Assembly: GCA_017552475.1 (NCBI GenBank)
Contig: JAFZPY010000130.1
Location: 1-64,000, forward strand
Direction of reading: 5' to 3'
Source of the DNA: Bacteroidales bacterium
GTDB lineage: Bacteria; Bacteroidota; Bacteroidia; Bacteroidales; UBA932
Length of the DNA: 64,000 bases
A program made the translations under genes and the position numbers. Position 1 is the first letter of the stretch. Each line of letters begins with the position of its first letter. Below, piece after piece: positions 1 through 9,485 of the stretch. The notes under the pieces were generated by a model, which saw only the letters and a list, made by a program, of their open reading frames with translations, made no database searches and was not told the origin of the DNA.

Positions 1-435
1 GACCTTGCGCTGGATGCGCATCCGGGTGCAGATGTGGCCGTACTCGATGTCGCCGTGGGCGCTCTGGTTCAGGTTCATGAAGTCCATGTCGATCTTGTCC
101 CACGGAATCTCCGCGTTGTACTGGGTGTGGAAGTGCAGGAGGGGCTTCTCCAGGGACTGGAGGCCCTTGATCCACATCTTCGCGGGGGAGAACGTGTGCA
201 TCCAGGTGATGACGCCCACGCACTTGGGCTCGTTGTTCGCGGCCTTCATGACGGCTTCGACCTCCTTGCTGGAGTTGGCCGTGCCCTTATAGACGATCTT
301 GACCGGAATGTTGCCGGAGGCGTTGAGGCCCTCGACCATCTCCTTCGAATGGCCGTCCACGGCCACCACGGCGTCGCCGCCGTACAGCAGCTGCGCGCCG
401 GTGACCCACCAAAGTTCGTAATTCTCAAATGCCAT
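1..435 (-). CDS. araA: L-arabinose isomerase, N-terminal part (cut by window edge)
   Basis: The first 145 codons of L-arabinose isomerase, the cytoplasmic enzyme that turns L-arabinose into L-ribulose. The protein opens [20 protein letters not shown], the typical AraA N-terminus, and continues through a [19 protein letters not shown] block and [10 protein letters not shown], both characteristic of the family. The family is about 500 residues, so roughly 70% lies beyond position 1. It is the fifth gene of the arabinose operon, 20 bp after araD. The ATG at 433-435 is the only sensible start. Confidence 0.95.
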   Translation of the reverse strand, partial: MAFENYELWWVTGAQLLYGGDAVVAVDGHSKEMVEGLNASGNIPVKIVYKGTANSSKEVEAVMKAANNEPKCVGVITWMHTFSPAKMWIKGLQSLEKPLLHFHTQYNAEIPWDKIDMDFMNLNQSAHGDIEYGHICTRMRIQRKV

Positions 436-455
436 AATTTTCAGTGTTTTATGTG

Positions 456-1169
456 TTATTTCTTTTGTCCGTAATAAGCATTCGGGCCGTGCTTGCGGGA
501 GTAGTGCTTTTCGACGAGGTGTTTGTTCATCGAGGGGACGTGGTCCACGAGATCCAGCGTGTTCAGGTGGAGGGTGGAGGCGACGAAGGCCATCTTCGCA
601 ACCTCTTCCAGGACCACGGCGTTGTGGACGGCGTTGTCGGCGTCGGTGCCCCAGACGAAGGGGCCGTGGTTCTTGATGAGGACCGCGGGGGTGTCCATCG
701 GCTGCATGTCCTTGAAGCGTTCGACGATGACGTTGCCGGTTTCCTTCTCGTATTCTCCGAAGACCTCGGCCTTTTTCATGTCGCGGGTACAGGGGATGTC
801 GTCGCGGAAGTAGTCGGCGTGCGTCGTGCCGATGTTCGGGATGTCCCGGCCGGCCTGGGCCCAGGCCGTAGCGTAGGTGGAGTGGGTATGGACCACGCCG
901 CCGATCTCCGGGAAGGCCTTGTACAGGACCAGGTGGGTGGGGGTGTCGGAAGAGGGCCTCAGCGTGCCCTCCACGACATTCCCTTCGAGGTCAACGACCA
1001 CCATATCGGACGGCTTCATGTCGTCATACGACACCCCGGAGGGCTTGATGACCACCAGGCCGGACGCCCGGTCGATGGCGCTCACATTGCCCCAGGTGAA
1101 GAGGACGAGGCCGTGCTTCACGAGGTCCAGGTTGGCCTTGCAGACCTTTTCTTTGAGTGCTTCCAACAT
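456..1169 (-). CDS. araD: L-ribulose-5-phosphate 4-epimerase
   Basis: 237 residues, the family length. A class II aldolase-fold enzyme that epimerises L-ribulose 5-phosphate to D-xylulose 5-phosphate. The zinc-binding set is visible: H94 and H96 in VVHTHSTYA and H168 in IKNHGPF, with D75 in SSDTPTH nearby. Its ATG overlaps the stop of the upstream symporter gene (TAATG), so the two are probably translationally coupled. The larger reading frame through 2138 is a chance upstream extension and does not represent the start. Confidence 0.95.
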   Translation of the reverse strand: MLEALKEKVCKANLDLVKHGLVLFTWGNVSAIDRASGLVVIKPSGVSYDDMKPSDMVVVDLEGNVVEGTLRPSSDTPTHLVLYKAFPEIGGVVHTHSTYATAWAQAGRDIPNIGTTHADYFRDDIPCTRDMKKAEVFGEYEKETGNVIVERFKDMQPMDTPAVLIKNHGPFVWGTDADNAVHNAVVLEEVAKMAFVASTLHLNTLDLVDHVPSMNKHLVEKHYSRKHGPNAYYGQKK

Positions 1170-2893
1170 TACCAGAAATAGATGTAGAAGGCCACGGTGA
1201 AGGCCAGGATGATGACGGTGTGGATGATGTCCCAGGTGCCCCAGGAGGCGCGGGTTTCGGCCTTCTGTTCGGGGGTGGCGGTGCTGAAGCACAGGCCCTC
1301 GACCTGCTCGGCGGTCGGCTTCGGGGTGAGGAGCGTCACGACGATGGAGAGGACGATGCAGAACAGGAACATCCAGACGCAGAACGCATAGACGTTCAGC
1401 TCGTTGAAGATGTAGGTGAAGACGTTGTGGGCCTCGGGGTTGATGATCATCGTGACGAGGCGGGTGCCGCCGAGGATGAGACCGGCGATGAGGGTCCACA
1501 TGCCGGCCTTCGGGGAGGTTTTCTTCCAGCTGATACCCATCAGGAACACCGCGGCGATGGCCGGGGCGAGCAGGCTCTGGACGCTCTGGATGTAGTTGTA
1601 GAGGGACTTGCCCATCCGCTGGATGACGAAGATCCACAGGACGCCGAGGACGACCACGACGACGGTGGCGATCCGGCCGATCAGCACGAGCTTCTTCTCC
1701 TCGGTTTCCGGGTGCTTGCGCTTGTAGATGTCGATGGTGTACAGCATCGCGGAGGAGTTGTACAGGGAGGCGAGGGAGCTCATCAGGGCGGCGAGGATAC
1801 CGCAGATCACCACGCCCTTCAGACCCACCGGCAGGAGGGTGTTCACGAGCATCGGGAAGGCGATGTCGGGGTTGGAGACGGTCCCGTCGGCCTGGAGGCC
1901 GAGGGCGGCCGAGAGCTGCTGTCCGATCACGGAATCCGGGGTCTTGGTGAGCGCGTAGGCGATCATGCCGGGGATGAGGAACAGGAACACCGGGAGGAGC
2001 TTCAGGTAGGCACCGAAGATGGTGCCGCGGCGGGACTCCTTCTGGTTCTTGCCGGAGAGGACGCGCTGGACGATGAACTGGTCGGTGCACCAGTACCAGA
2101 AGCCGATGATGGCGGAGCCGAACAGGGCGCCGTACCACGGGAACTCGGGATCCTTGCCGGAGCGCATCAGGTCGGTCATCGTATCACCATACTGGTTGAC
2201 CGGCTGCGAGTCGCAGATGGACATCATGGCATTCCAGCCGCCAAGCTCCTTGAGGCCGAGCCACAGGATGACCAGCGAGCCGAGCAACAGGATAGGGGTC
2301 TGGAGGACCGAGGTCTTGAGGACGGACTCCATGCCGCCGATGACGGTGTAGATGGCGGTGATGATTACCAGTGCGAGGGCGGCAACCCAGAAGTTGATGC
2401 CCAGGAGGGTGTTCAGCGCGAGGCCGCCGGCGAGGACGGTCACGGAAACCTTGGTGAGGACGTAGCTGGCGAGGGAAAGCCATGTGAGGATGCCGCGGCT
2501 CTCCTTGTTGTAGCGCTTCTCGAGGAATTCGGGCATGGTATAGACCATACTGCGCTCATAGAACGGTACGAAGACCCAGCCGAGGATGAGGATCATCCAG
2601 CCCTGGATCTCCCAGTGGGCCTGGGCCATACCTGCGGAAGCGCCGGTACCGGCGAGGCCGATGAGGTGCTCGGAGCCGATGTTGGATGCGAAGATGGATG
2701 CGCCGATGGCGATCCAAGTCGCGGAACGGCCGCTCAGGAAGTAGTCTCCGGAGGTCTCTTTCTTCTTGCGGGAGACATCATAGCAGATCCAGACCATCGC
2801 CAGAAAGAAGATCGCGATGACGATCCAGTCCCAGGAGGCGAGTGAGATGCGGTTCAGGTCCGCAGCCTGTAGAGGAATGAAATTCAACAGCAT
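1169..2893 (-). CDS. Sodium/solute symporter (SSS family), probable arabinose transporter
   Basis: 574 residues with about 14 hydrophobic segments, starting with a periplasmic N-terminus and a first helix near residues 23-40 ([15 protein letters not shown]). The sequence belongs to the sodium:solute symporter family (SGLT-like), seen in the early [20 protein letters not shown] block that forms the unwound first core helix. It moves a sugar into the cytoplasm with sodium. Substrate is inferred from position: it sits between an aldose epimerase and araD/araA. Related Bacteroides arabinose operons also carry an SSS symporter here. The family call is firm; arabinose as substrate is an inference. 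Confidence 0.88.
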   Translation of the reverse strand: MLLNFIPLQAADLNRISLASWDWIVIAIFFLAMVWICYDVSRKKKETSGDYFLSGRSATWIAIGASIFASNIGSEHLIGLAGTGASAGMAQAHWEIQGWMILILGWVFVPFYERSMVYTMPEFLEKRYNKESRGILTWLSLASYVLTKVSVTVLAGGLALNTLLGINFWVAALALVIITAIYTVIGGMESVLKTSVLQTPILLLGSLVILWLGLKELGGWNAMMSICDSQPVNQYGDTMTDLMRSGKDPEFPWYGALFGSAIIGFWYWCTDQFIVQRVLSGKNQKESRRGTIFGAYLKLLPVFLFLIPGMIAYALTKTPDSVIGQQLSAALGLQADGTVSNPDIAFPMLVNTLLPVGLKGVVICGILAALMSSLASLYNSSAMLYTIDIYKRKHPETEEKKLVLIGRIATVVVVVLGVLWIFVIQRMGKSLYNYIQSVQSLLAPAIAAVFLMGISWKKTSPKAGMWTLIAGLILGGTRLVTMIINPEAHNVFTYIFNELNVYAFCVWMFLFCIVLSIVVTLLTPKPTAEQVEGLCFSTATPEQKAETRASWGTWDIIHTVIILAFTVAFYIYFW

Positions 2894-2908
2894 ATTATTT
2901 TGGTTTTG

Positions 2909-4051
2909 TTATTTGACTGAGAAGGCGAAGATACAGTGGCTGGTATACTTCTCACCGGGACGGAGCACCACGGACGGCCAGTCGGGATTGTGCGGAGTGT
3001 CCGGATAGTGCTGGCTCTCGAGGCAGATGCCGGCGCGCTGGTTGTAGACGATGCCATGCTTGCCGGTGACGGAGCCGTCGAGGAAGTTGCCGGAGTAGAC
3101 CTGGATGCCGGGTTCGTCAGTGTAGACGTCGAGGCAGATGCCGGTCTTGGGGCTGGTGAGGGTGACTGCCGGGACGGTGATGTCGCCGTTGGTGTCGAGG
3201 ATCCAGTTGTGGTCGTAACCGTTGCCGAGCTCGATCTGCTCGAAATCGCGCTTGTTAATGTCGTCACCTATCCTCTTGGGGGTATTGAAGTCCATGGGAG
3301 TTCCGAGCAAGGAAACGATCTCTCCGGTAGGGATGAGGCCGGGGCCTGCGGGAGTGGTGGTGCTTGACTTGATGTAGAGGATATCATCCAGGACGTTGTT
3401 GGCAGGGTCGCCGTCGAGGTTGAAGTACGAGTGGTTGGTCATGTTGATGACCGTCGGCTTGTCGGTGGTGGCCTCGTAATAGATGTCAATGGCGTTCTGG
3501 TCGGTGAGGGTGTAGGTTACATAGGCCTTGACATGTCCGGGGAAACCGTTGTCCCCGTCGGGGGAGTCACGAAGGATCTTGATGTGGCTGGCATCCGCCT
3601 CGACCACCTCATAGACCTGGTACTGCCAGCCGGTGGGACCGCCGTGCAGGGTGTTCTCGCTGTCATTCTTGGGCAGGTTGTAGACGGTGCCGTCGATCTC
3701 GAAACTGCCGCCCGCGATGCGGTTGGCATAGCGGCCGATGGCGGCGCCGAAGTCACTGGCGTTGTTCTCCGGGAAATAGTCGGAGACCTTGTCGAAACCG
3801 AGGACTACGTCCCTGAATGCTCCGTCCTTGTCGGGAGCCATGATGGAGACGATGCGGCCGCCGAAGTTGGTGATGCACACCTCCATGCCGTTGGCATTTG
3901 TGAGGGTGTAGAGGGCGGTGGGCTGTCCGTTGTACTCGGATACGAAATTCTGGGGATCGAGGCCGGACTTGGTGAGGCCGCTCTCCTTCTGGGCGCAGCT
4001 GACGGCGAGGACCGCCATCGCGGCTGCAATTACGATTCTGATGTGTTTCAT
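2909..4051 (-). CDS. galM: Aldose 1-epimerase, lipoprotein form
   Basis: 380 residues. Interconverts alpha and beta anomers of aldoses. An SPII signal (MKHIRIVIAAAMAVLAVSC) ends in a lipobox LAVSC, so the enzyme should be anchored in the cell envelope and not cytoplasmic. The GalM fold is clear from FGGRIVSI, the GRYANRI block, LHGGPTGWQ and NHSYFNLDG, which carry the substrate-contact and catalytic histidines. The ATG at 4049-4051 was chosen because it gives the complete signal peptide; the in-frame ATG at 4120 adds only a polar leader inside the previous gene. It lies 15 bp before the symporter, consistent with mutarotating sugar before uptake. Confidence 0.92.
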   Translation of the reverse strand: MKHIRIVIAAAMAVLAVSCAQKESGLTKSGLDPQNFVSEYNGQPTALYTLTNANGMEVCITNFGGRIVSIMAPDKDGAFRDVVLGFDKVSDYFPENNASDFGAAIGRYANRIAGGSFEIDGTVYNLPKNDSENTLHGGPTGWQYQVYEVVEADASHIKILRDSPDGDNGFPGHVKAYVTYTLTDQNAIDIYYEATTDKPTVINMTNHSYFNLDGDPANNVLDDILYIKSSTTTPAGPGLIPTGEIVSLLGTPMDFNTPKRIGDDINKRDFEQIELGNGYDHNWILDTNGDITVPAVTLTSPKTGICLDVYTDEPGIQVYSGNFLDGSVTGKHGIVYNQRAGICLESQHYPDTPHNPDWPSVVLRPGEKYTSHCIFAFSVK

Positions 4052-4061
4052 ATCGAACTGG

Positions 4062-5615
4062 TTATTTGATTTCGATTGCGATGATGGACATGGCGGGGAC
4101 CTTGAGCTCGATGCCGTCATCGGTCACCTTGAAGTCCTTGAAAGCCTCGGGAGCGACCTTGGCCTTCTTGCCGAACTCGTTGCAGTCGGTGATCTTCTTC
4201 GAGGTGAGGATGCGGGCGGAGACGTCACGCTTCCTGACTTTTCCGAGGTCGTCCCAGGTGAGGAGGACTTCCTGGTCATTCTTGAGGTCGATGTTGGTGA
4301 TGTCGACGTTGACGACGTCACCCTTGCGGGAAGCGGTGGCGCTGAGCGACGGGACGGGACCCTTGTCGCTGTTGGCGATCTCCGAGGTGCTGTAGTCCAC
4401 GGGGATGAACTCGGCGTCCTGATGGACCTTGTACATCTCGAAGACGTGATAGGTCGGGGTGAGGACCATCTGGTCGTCACGGGTGAGGATCATCGACTGG
4501 AGGACGTTTACGACCTGGGCGATGTTGGCCATCTTGATGCGGCGGGTGTACTTGTGGAAGATGTCCAGGGACACTGCGGCGACGATGGCGTCACGCATGG
4601 TGTTCTGCTGGAAGAGGTGGCCGGGATCCGTGCCGGGCTCGACGTCCCACCAGGTGCCCCACTCGTCCACGAGGAGGTCGACCTTGCACTCGGGGTCATA
4701 CTTGTCCATGATGGCGATGTGCTTCTGGATACAAGGCTCGATGGCAACTGCACGGCCGAGGGCACGGTAATACTCCTGGTCGGTGAAATTGGTGGCGGAG
4801 CCCTTGCTGCCCGTCCAGGTCATGCAGGTGTAGTAATGGACGGCGATGGCGTCCATCTTGTCGCCGATGTTCTGCATGCAGACCTCTGTCCAGTTGTAGT
4901 CGGTATCCGAGGCGCCGCTGGCGATCTTGTACAGGCGGTTGCCGTTGTAGTCGCGGGTGTAGGTGGTGTAACGGCGGAAGAGGTTGGAATAGTACTCCGG
5001 AGTCATGTTGCCGCCGCAGCCCCAGGCTTCGTTGCCGATGCCGAGGAACTTGACTTTCCAAGGCTCGTCACGGCCGTTTTCGCGGCGCATTTCGGCCACG
5101 GTGCTGTGGCTGGAGGATGTCATGTATTCAACCCATTTGGCAAGCTCCTCGGGGGTGCCGCTTCCGACATTGCCGCTGATGTAGGGCTCGCAGTCAAGCA
5201 ACTCGCAGAGGTTCAAGAACTCATGCGTACCGAAGCTGTTGTCCTCAAGGGTGCCGCCCCAGTTGTTGTTGCTGATCTTGGCGCGCTTGGAGACGGGACC
5301 GATGCCGTCCATCCAGTGGTAGTCGTCGGCGAAGCATCCGCCCGGCCAGCGCATGACGGGAACCTGAAGCTCCTTGAGGGCATTGAGGACGTCAAGGCGG
5401 TATCCGTCCTTGTTGGGGATGGAGGAGTCCTTGCCAACCCAGAGGCCGCCGTAGATGCAGCTGCCGAGATGCTCGGAGAACTGTCCGTAGATCTCCTTAG
5501 GGATGATCTGTCCGTTGGCTTCGGCATCCTTGACGTGGATCCTTGTCTGGGCAGAGAGGCTGATGCCGGCGATCAGTGCCAGCGCCAGTGCGAAGATGTG
5601 TCTGTAATTTTTCAT
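4062..5615 (-). CDS. Alpha-L-arabinofuranosidase, GH51, secreted
   Basis: 517 residues. Cleaves terminal alpha-L-arabinofuranosyl groups from arabinan, arabinoxylan or arabinogalactan. A Sec signal peptide covers about residues 1-22 (MKNYRHIFALALALIAGISLSA without a lipobox). The (beta/alpha)8 GH51 domain shows the acid/base glutamate E196 in GIGNEAWG and the nucleophile E318 in LVDEWGTWW, plus the early RWPGGCFADDY motif. First gene of the arabinose operon, with a -7 box about 40 bp before the ATG. The ATG at 5613-5615 starts a proper signal peptide, unlike the longer in-frame option at 5645. Confidence 0.93.
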   Translation of the reverse strand: MKNYRHIFALALALIAGISLSAQTRIHVKDAEANGQIIPKEIYGQFSEHLGSCIYGGLWVGKDSSIPNKDGYRLDVLNALKELQVPVMRWPGGCFADDYHWMDGIGPVSKRAKISNNNWGGTLEDNSFGTHEFLNLCELLDCEPYISGNVGSGTPEELAKWVEYMTSSSHSTVAEMRRENGRDEPWKVKFLGIGNEAWGCGGNMTPEYYSNLFRRYTTYTRDYNGNRLYKIASGASDTDYNWTEVCMQNIGDKMDAIAVHYYTCMTWTGSKGSATNFTDQEYYRALGRAVAIEPCIQKHIAIMDKYDPECKVDLLVDEWGTWWDVEPGTDPGHLFQQNTMRDAIVAAVSLDIFHKYTRRIKMANIAQVVNVLQSMILTRDDQMVLTPTYHVFEMYKVHQDAEFIPVDYSTSEIANSDKGPVPSLSATASRKGDVVNVDITNIDLKNDQEVLLTWDDLGKVRKRDVSARILTSKKITDCNEFGKKAKVAPEAFKDFKVTDDGIELKVPAMSIIAIEIK

Positions 5616-5652
5616 ATCGTTGTCATTGGTTATCGTTCCGTGCATATCTTCA

Positions 5653-5660
5653 CAAATATA
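5653..5660 (-). promoter_or_regulatory. Promoter -7 box of the arabinose operon
   Basis: On the minus strand the sequence reads TATATTTG, a match to the Bacteroidetes -7 element TAnnTTTG. It would place transcription start near 5647, about 30 nt before the GH51 start codon. Confidence 0.6.
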
Positions 5661-5673
5661 AGTTTTTTTCCCT

Positions 5674-5691
5674 TTTCTCCATAAGGAGAAA
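5674..5691. promoter_or_regulatory. Palindrome at the arabinose promoter, candidate operator
   Basis: An 18-bp perfect palindrome with 7-bp arms (TTTCTCC and GGAGAAA) around ATAA. It is centred about 35 bp upstream of the inferred start of transcription of the GH51-galM-symporter-araD-araA operon, where a regulator would act. No regulator gene is in the window, and the site could also be a chance hairpin. Confidence 0.35.
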
Positions 5692-5738
5692 GGAAGTCAG
5701 CGGCCGATAGTGCACGAATGTGAACTAAAAATGAAAGA

Positions 5739-5764
5739 AAATGCACCTGTTGCCGGGTGCATTT
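5739..5764 (-). terminator. Intrinsic terminator after the GH127 gene
   Basis: On the minus strand an AAATGCACC/GGTGCATTT hairpin with a short CGGCAAC-type loop is followed by TTTTCTTTCATTTTT. It lies 37 bp past the stop of the GH127 gene and separates it from the arabinose operon. Confidence 0.7.
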
Positions 5765-5800
5765 CCATTCATGATTCAATTTTGCTACGATCGGAGCCCT

Positions 5801-7747
5801 TTATTCGCCTTTCTTGAACCAGACGTTCATTTCGCCGCGGCCGCGGTGTGCCCAGGCGTAGTATGGTATGAGGGTGAGCGGGCCGTCAGCGGTCGTGGTG
5901 ACAAGCTCGGTGATGCCTTCGAGAAGGCCCGGCTTGGCCTCGACCTTGAACTCAGGCTTTGCCGGGATCTGCGCCTCGCGGACGGAGAAAGCGTTGTCCG
6001 GCCATTCGGCACAGTAGACGATGGGGCCGCGCTCGACGGCGAGGCGGCCGAGGTCGTCAACGACCCGGCTGTCCGCCTCGACAGTGCGCGGCTCCATGTC
6101 GAAGTGAACGGTCACTTCGTCGCCTTCCGCCCAGCTGCGGGTGATGGTGAAATACCCGTCAGGGGTAAGGGAACCCTCTGCGTCGGCACCGTTCACTTTC
6201 ACGCCGTATGTGAGCTGCTTGCCGTCGGAATAGTGGTAAAGTCCGCCGGGCATGACTTCACCCCTGACCCATCCGGGGATGCGGAGCTTGAGGGTGAAGG
6301 GCTTGCGATGGGAGTTGCGGTCAAGCTTGATGCTTATGTCTCCGTTCCAGGGATAGCCTGTAGTCTGGGTGAGCGATACGGCCTTGCCTTCGACCTTCAC
6401 ATCCATGCTGTTGGACATGTAGAGGTTGACAAATACTGCGTCGTCCTTGACAGCATAGACGTAACCGGGGACTGACGGGATGAAGCGGCAGATGTTGGAA
6501 GGGCAGCAGGCGCAGCCGAACCATGCCTGGCGCTCGTGGCTGCCGTCGGACTCCAACGGATTGGGGTAGAAGAATCCGCCTCCGTCAAGGGATACGCCAT
6601 CGATCAAAGCGTTATAGAGGCTGCGCTCAAGTACATCGTAGTACTTGGACTCTCCATGGAGGAGGAACATCCTGTAGTTGGTATAGACGTTGCCGATGGC
6701 GGCGCATGTCTCGCAGTACGCGCTCAGGTTCGGCAGTTCGTAATTGTCGCCGAACGCTTCCCCGCCATGCTTGGAGCCGACTCCGCCGGTGATGTAGGTC
6801 TTCTTGGATACCATGTTGTCCCAGATGCGGTCGATGGCATCGATGTAGGACTGCTCTCCTTTGAGGGCTGCAACGTCGGCCAGGCCGGAATAGAAATATT
6901 CGGCGCGGACGGCGTGGCCTACGGCTTCATCCTGCTCGGTGATGGGGACGTGGGACTGGCGGTACTCCTCGCTGCCCTTCTCTCCGTGCCCCCTCCGGTC
7001 GATGAAGAATTTGGCCTCGTCGAGATATTTCTTGTCACCGGTCACGGTATAGAGCTTGGCCAGGGCCATCTCTGCGATCTGGTGTCCGGGGACCTTGACC
7101 TGCTGGTCGGGGCCGGGGCCTATCTCACGGCAGACGCAGTCTGCGTATTTGATGGCGATATCCAGGAAGTTACGCTTGCCTGTGGCCTGGTAGTGTGCGA
7201 TGGCACCTTCTATCATGTGTCCGAGGTCGTAGAACTCGTGGCTGTCCTCGATCTGCGCCCAGCGCTCCGCGCCGGCCCACCTGTGCGGGCGCTCGGGATT
7301 GCGCGTGCGGGCTGTATAAAGGTAACCGTCCGGCTCCTGGGCGGCGGCGACCAGGACCAGGACACTGTCTATGTAAGCCTCTAGTTTCTCGTCCGGGTAG
7401 GTCTGGAGAAGGTAGCTTGCGCCTTCGATGGTCTTGTAGACATCGGTGTCATCAAACGGGAATCCAACGACGCGGAATCCGAGATTGTGGTCGGCGTCCA
7501 TCTGCTGCCTGGCCTCCACGAAATTCTGGTAGCGGCCGGTCTCCTCGCATTTGCTGAACGCCAGGGGAATGGTGACTTCCCTGGAGGCCTGGAGCCGCTG
7601 GCCCCAGAAGTTGTCGGTCACTTTAACCGAAGTGAACGGCACGGGTGTGATAGGGTAACCGTTCGACTGGGACATTCTCTTGTCCGATGCGCATGACACC
7701 AGCATCACGACCGCAGCCACTGCAATGATAAGTCTTTTCATAATCAT
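5801..7747 (-). CDS. Beta-L-arabinofuranosidase, GH127 (DUF1680) lipoprotein
   Basis: 648 residues. Family GH127 removes beta-L-arabinofuranosyl groups, for example from extensin-type or pectic side chains. The lipobox LVSC gives an envelope-anchored enzyme (Cys19). By analogy with the characterised enzyme HypBA1, E330 would be the acid/base and the zinc site would be E346, C348, C414 and C415 in YCETC and GCACCP; the spacing fits. C414 would be the nucleophile cysteine. It is 34 bp downstream of thiL on the same strand with no visible terminator between, so it may share that transcript. Two ATGs two codons apart (7747, 7741) are equally possible starts. Confidence 0.9.
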   Translation of the reverse strand: MIMKRLIIAVAAVVMLVSCASDKRMSQSNGYPITPVPFTSVKVTDNFWGQRLQASREVTIPLAFSKCEETGRYQNFVEARQQMDADHNLGFRVVGFPFDDTDVYKTIEGASYLLQTYPDEKLEAYIDSVLVLVAAAQEPDGYLYTARTRNPERPHRWAGAERWAQIEDSHEFYDLGHMIEGAIAHYQATGKRNFLDIAIKYADCVCREIGPGPDQQVKVPGHQIAEMALAKLYTVTGDKKYLDEAKFFIDRRGHGEKGSEEYRQSHVPITEQDEAVGHAVRAEYFYSGLADVAALKGEQSYIDAIDRIWDNMVSKKTYITGGVGSKHGGEAFGDNYELPNLSAYCETCAAIGNVYTNYRMFLLHGESKYYDVLERSLYNALIDGVSLDGGGFFYPNPLESDGSHERQAWFGCACCPSNICRFIPSVPGYVYAVKDDAVFVNLYMSNSMDVKVEGKAVSLTQTTGYPWNGDISIKLDRNSHRKPFTLKLRIPGWVRGEVMPGGLYHYSDGKQLTYGVKVNGADAEGSLTPDGYFTITRSWAEGDEVTVHFDMEPRTVEADSRVVDDLGRLAVERGPIVYCAEWPDNAFSVREAQIPAKPEFKVEAKPGLLEGITELVTTTADGPLTLIPYYAWAHRGRGEMNVWFKKGE

Positions 7748-7781
7748 ATGGTTTTGTTGTTTCTTACATAGTGAGAGGAGG

Positions 7782-8765
7782 TCAGAAATGCCTGAAACCG
7801 ATGAAATCCCTGTCCGTACCTTCCCAAATGATGACGGGATCTGCCGTTTCTGTTCCTTCCGGGGCGGCGAGGATCTCTCCTATGACGGTGTGGGGGATGC
7901 TGACGGGCGTGCCCGGGCGGCAGGTAAAAAGGAGTTCGTAGTCCTCGCCGCCGCTCAGTGCAAGCTCGGCAGGGTCCCAGCCGCGGCGCGCGCAAAGGTC
8001 CCGGAGCTCCGCTGAAAGCGGCAGGCTCCGGACATCGACGCGCGCCGTTACGCCCGATGCTTCCAGTATGTGCCGGAGATCGGAGCCAATACCGTCTGAA
8101 ATGTCCATGCAGGCGTTCACCCCCGTAGTCGCCGCCAGCCTGAGTCCTTCCGATATCCGTGGCATCGGCCGGTAATGGCGGTCAACCAGGATTTTCTCTA
8201 TATCGGGTGCTTCATGGCTCCCGCAACCATCGGACTGTCTCTCAAGCACGAGCTTGAGTCCGGCGGCCGAGTCGCCGAGCGTGCCCGTCACGCAGACGAG
8301 GTCGCCCGGCCGGGCTCCGGAGCGCTTCAGCGACTGCCCGGCCCCGCAGCTGCCCAGCACCGTGACGCTGATGCACAGGCGGTCCTTGGCAGCGGTTGTA
8401 TCTCCGCCAAGCAGGGGGCAGTTGAAACGGTCGGATATATCCTTGTATCCACGTATGAATTCTTCAGTGAAACCGTCGGGGATGCTTTTAGGAAGGGCGG
8501 TGCTGAGGAAAGTCCCGACCGGCTTCCCTCCCATCCCGGCTATGTCGCTAAGGTTGACCGCAGCGGATTTCCACCCCAGACTGTAGGGGTCTATGTCCTC
8601 CATTAGGAAATGTATCCCGTCCACCAGCATGTCGGTTGTGACAAGCGTCTCCAGCCCGTCCCTCTGGGGTATGACCGCGCAGTCGTCCCCGATGCCCAGG
8701 ATCCCTTCCGGAACCTCGAACTGCTCCTTTATCCAGCCTATCAGTTCAAATTCTCCTTTTCCCAT
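7782..8765 (-). CDS. thiL: Thiamine-monophosphate kinase
   Basis: 327 residues, the usual ThiL length. Phosphorylates thiamine monophosphate to the cofactor thiamine diphosphate in the cytoplasm. Family marks are GIGDDCAVI near residue 24, the TTDMLVDGIHF block near 43-53, the NLSDIAGMGG loop, and GGDTTAA. The gene has its own candidate promoter at 8841-8848 and a leader with a hairpin, but no recognisable TPP riboswitch. Its neighbours (arabinosidase, unknown gene) give no further hint of regulation. Confidence 0.93.
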   Translation of the reverse strand: MGKGEFELIGWIKEQFEVPEGILGIGDDCAVIPQRDGLETLVTTDMLVDGIHFLMEDIDPYSLGWKSAAVNLSDIAGMGGKPVGTFLSTALPKSIPDGFTEEFIRGYKDISDRFNCPLLGGDTTAAKDRLCISVTVLGSCGAGQSLKRSGARPGDLVCVTGTLGDSAAGLKLVLERQSDGCGSHEAPDIEKILVDRHYRPMPRISEGLRLAATTGVNACMDISDGIGSDLRHILEASGVTARVDVRSLPLSAELRDLCARRGWDPAELALSGGEDYELLFTCRPGTPVSIPHTVIGEILAAPEGTETADPVIIWEGTDRDFIGFRHF

Positions 8766-8793
8766 ACTCTTTCTCCCTGCCTGACATCAGTTT

Positions 8794-8820
8794 CTGAACA
8801 TAACCGCGGTTTTTGTTCAG
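8794..8820 (-). other. Hairpin in the thiL leader
   Basis: Outer arms CTGAACA (8794-8800) and TGTTCAG (8814-8820) enclose the self-complementary AACCGCGGTT (8802-8811). The structure would form in the thiL 5' untranslated RNA about 30 nt before the start codon. No poly-U follows it, so it is not a simple terminator. Confidence 0.45.
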
Positions 8821-8840
8821 AATTGCGGGCGGGGTGTAGA

Positions 8841-8848
8841 CAAATGTA
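8841..8848 (-). promoter_or_regulatory. Promoter -7 box of thiL
   Basis: Minus-strand TACATTTG matches TAnnTTTG. Transcription would start near 8834, about 70 nt before the thiL ATG. It lies 20 bp from the opposing box at 8869-8876. Confidence 0.55.
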
Positions 8849-8868
8849 AGAATAATCGGCGGAATTGC

Positions 8869-8876
8869 TATCTTTG
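8869..8876 (+). promoter_or_regulatory. Promoter -7 box of the gene at 8900
   Basis: TATCTTTG, a perfect TAnnTTTG match in the sequence used most often by Bacteroidetes, 23 bp before the ATG. This implies a very short leader. Confidence 0.65.
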
Positions 8877-8899
8877 CAGCCAGCAATTTAAGGTAAGCA

Positions 8900-9451
8900 A
8901 TGGACGACAGCAGGATAGCGACATACGACAGGTTCGAAGCCAGCCTGAGGAGGGAACTCATAAAACTCTGTACTGAATACGAGATGATGAACGGACAGCT
9001 GCTTCACTCGGACGATATCGATGCCAAGTGGGACGAATTCGCCCGCGACTACATGATCGATGCTGTCCATGAGTTCAATGCATATCCCGAAGCATCGCTT
9101 GCCTGGGCTGCTTTCCTCGGCATAGGCGTCGCACGTCATTGGGATGAGGACTGGCGCAGGCATTCTTCCGACAAATACGTTTCCTATTACGGCAGTAGGG
9201 GATATGATGATATGGACGAGCATGTACTGAGAGATGTCCTGGGATATGCACTTGATTCCGACAAGGCGAAAGCCATCAGTTCGATGCTAAGCCGTTGCGC
9301 CGCACTGGTCCTCACGCTCATCCGTCGTGAGGGCTTCGAATCACAGAGCGTCGAAGCCTATTATGTCCTTATCCGCAGCGTCAAGGTAATGTACCAGATC
9401 GGCGCTTCCATCGAGATGTTCCGCCTCGGGTATTCCTTCCGTCCGCTCTGA
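8900..9451 (+). CDS. Hypothetical protein
   Basis: 183 residues, not recognised. It has no signal peptide or membrane segment, so it should be cytoplasmic. The sequence is acidic and predicted largely helical, with notable aromatic clusters (LAWAAFLGIGVARHWDEDW near residues 68-86 and KYVSYYGSRGYDDMDE following). Cysteines are few. A perfect -7 box lies just upstream and codon use matches the neighbours, so it is a real gene. It stands between divergent thiL and a co-directional lipoprotein gene that has its own promoter, so context suggests no function. Confidence 0.8.
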   Translation: MDDSRIATYDRFEASLRRELIKLCTEYEMMNGQLLHSDDIDAKWDEFARDYMIDAVHEFNAYPEASLAWAAFLGIGVARHWDEDWRRHSSDKYVSYYGSRGYDDMDEHVLRDVLGYALDSDKAKAISSMLSRCAALVLTLIRREGFESQSVEAYYVLIRSVKVMYQIGASIEMFRLGYSFRPL

Positions 9452-9485
9452 TGCCCTGAAGGCTTGCCGGTTCGGGACTTTTTCA

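Noticed and set aside
456..2138. AraD as a 560-residue fusion protein
   Set aside because: The first 320 residues are the symporter gene read in the wrong frame; the ATG at 1167-1169 gives an exact AraD.
1157..2845. Long open frame on the plus strand opposite the symporter
   Set aside because: Antisense shadow of a GC-rich gene: low-complexity, His/Asp/Gly-rich translation, and the minus-strand protein is a clear SSS family member.
3918..5684. 588-codon open frame on the plus strand
   Set aside because: Antisense to the GH51 and epimerase genes; the repeated V/D/G/H composition is typical of a complement-strand artefact.
8766..8840. Possible TPP riboswitch before thiL
   Set aside because: The conserved CUGAGA and ACCUGAU-type blocks are missing, and the leader is too short; only a hairpin is present.
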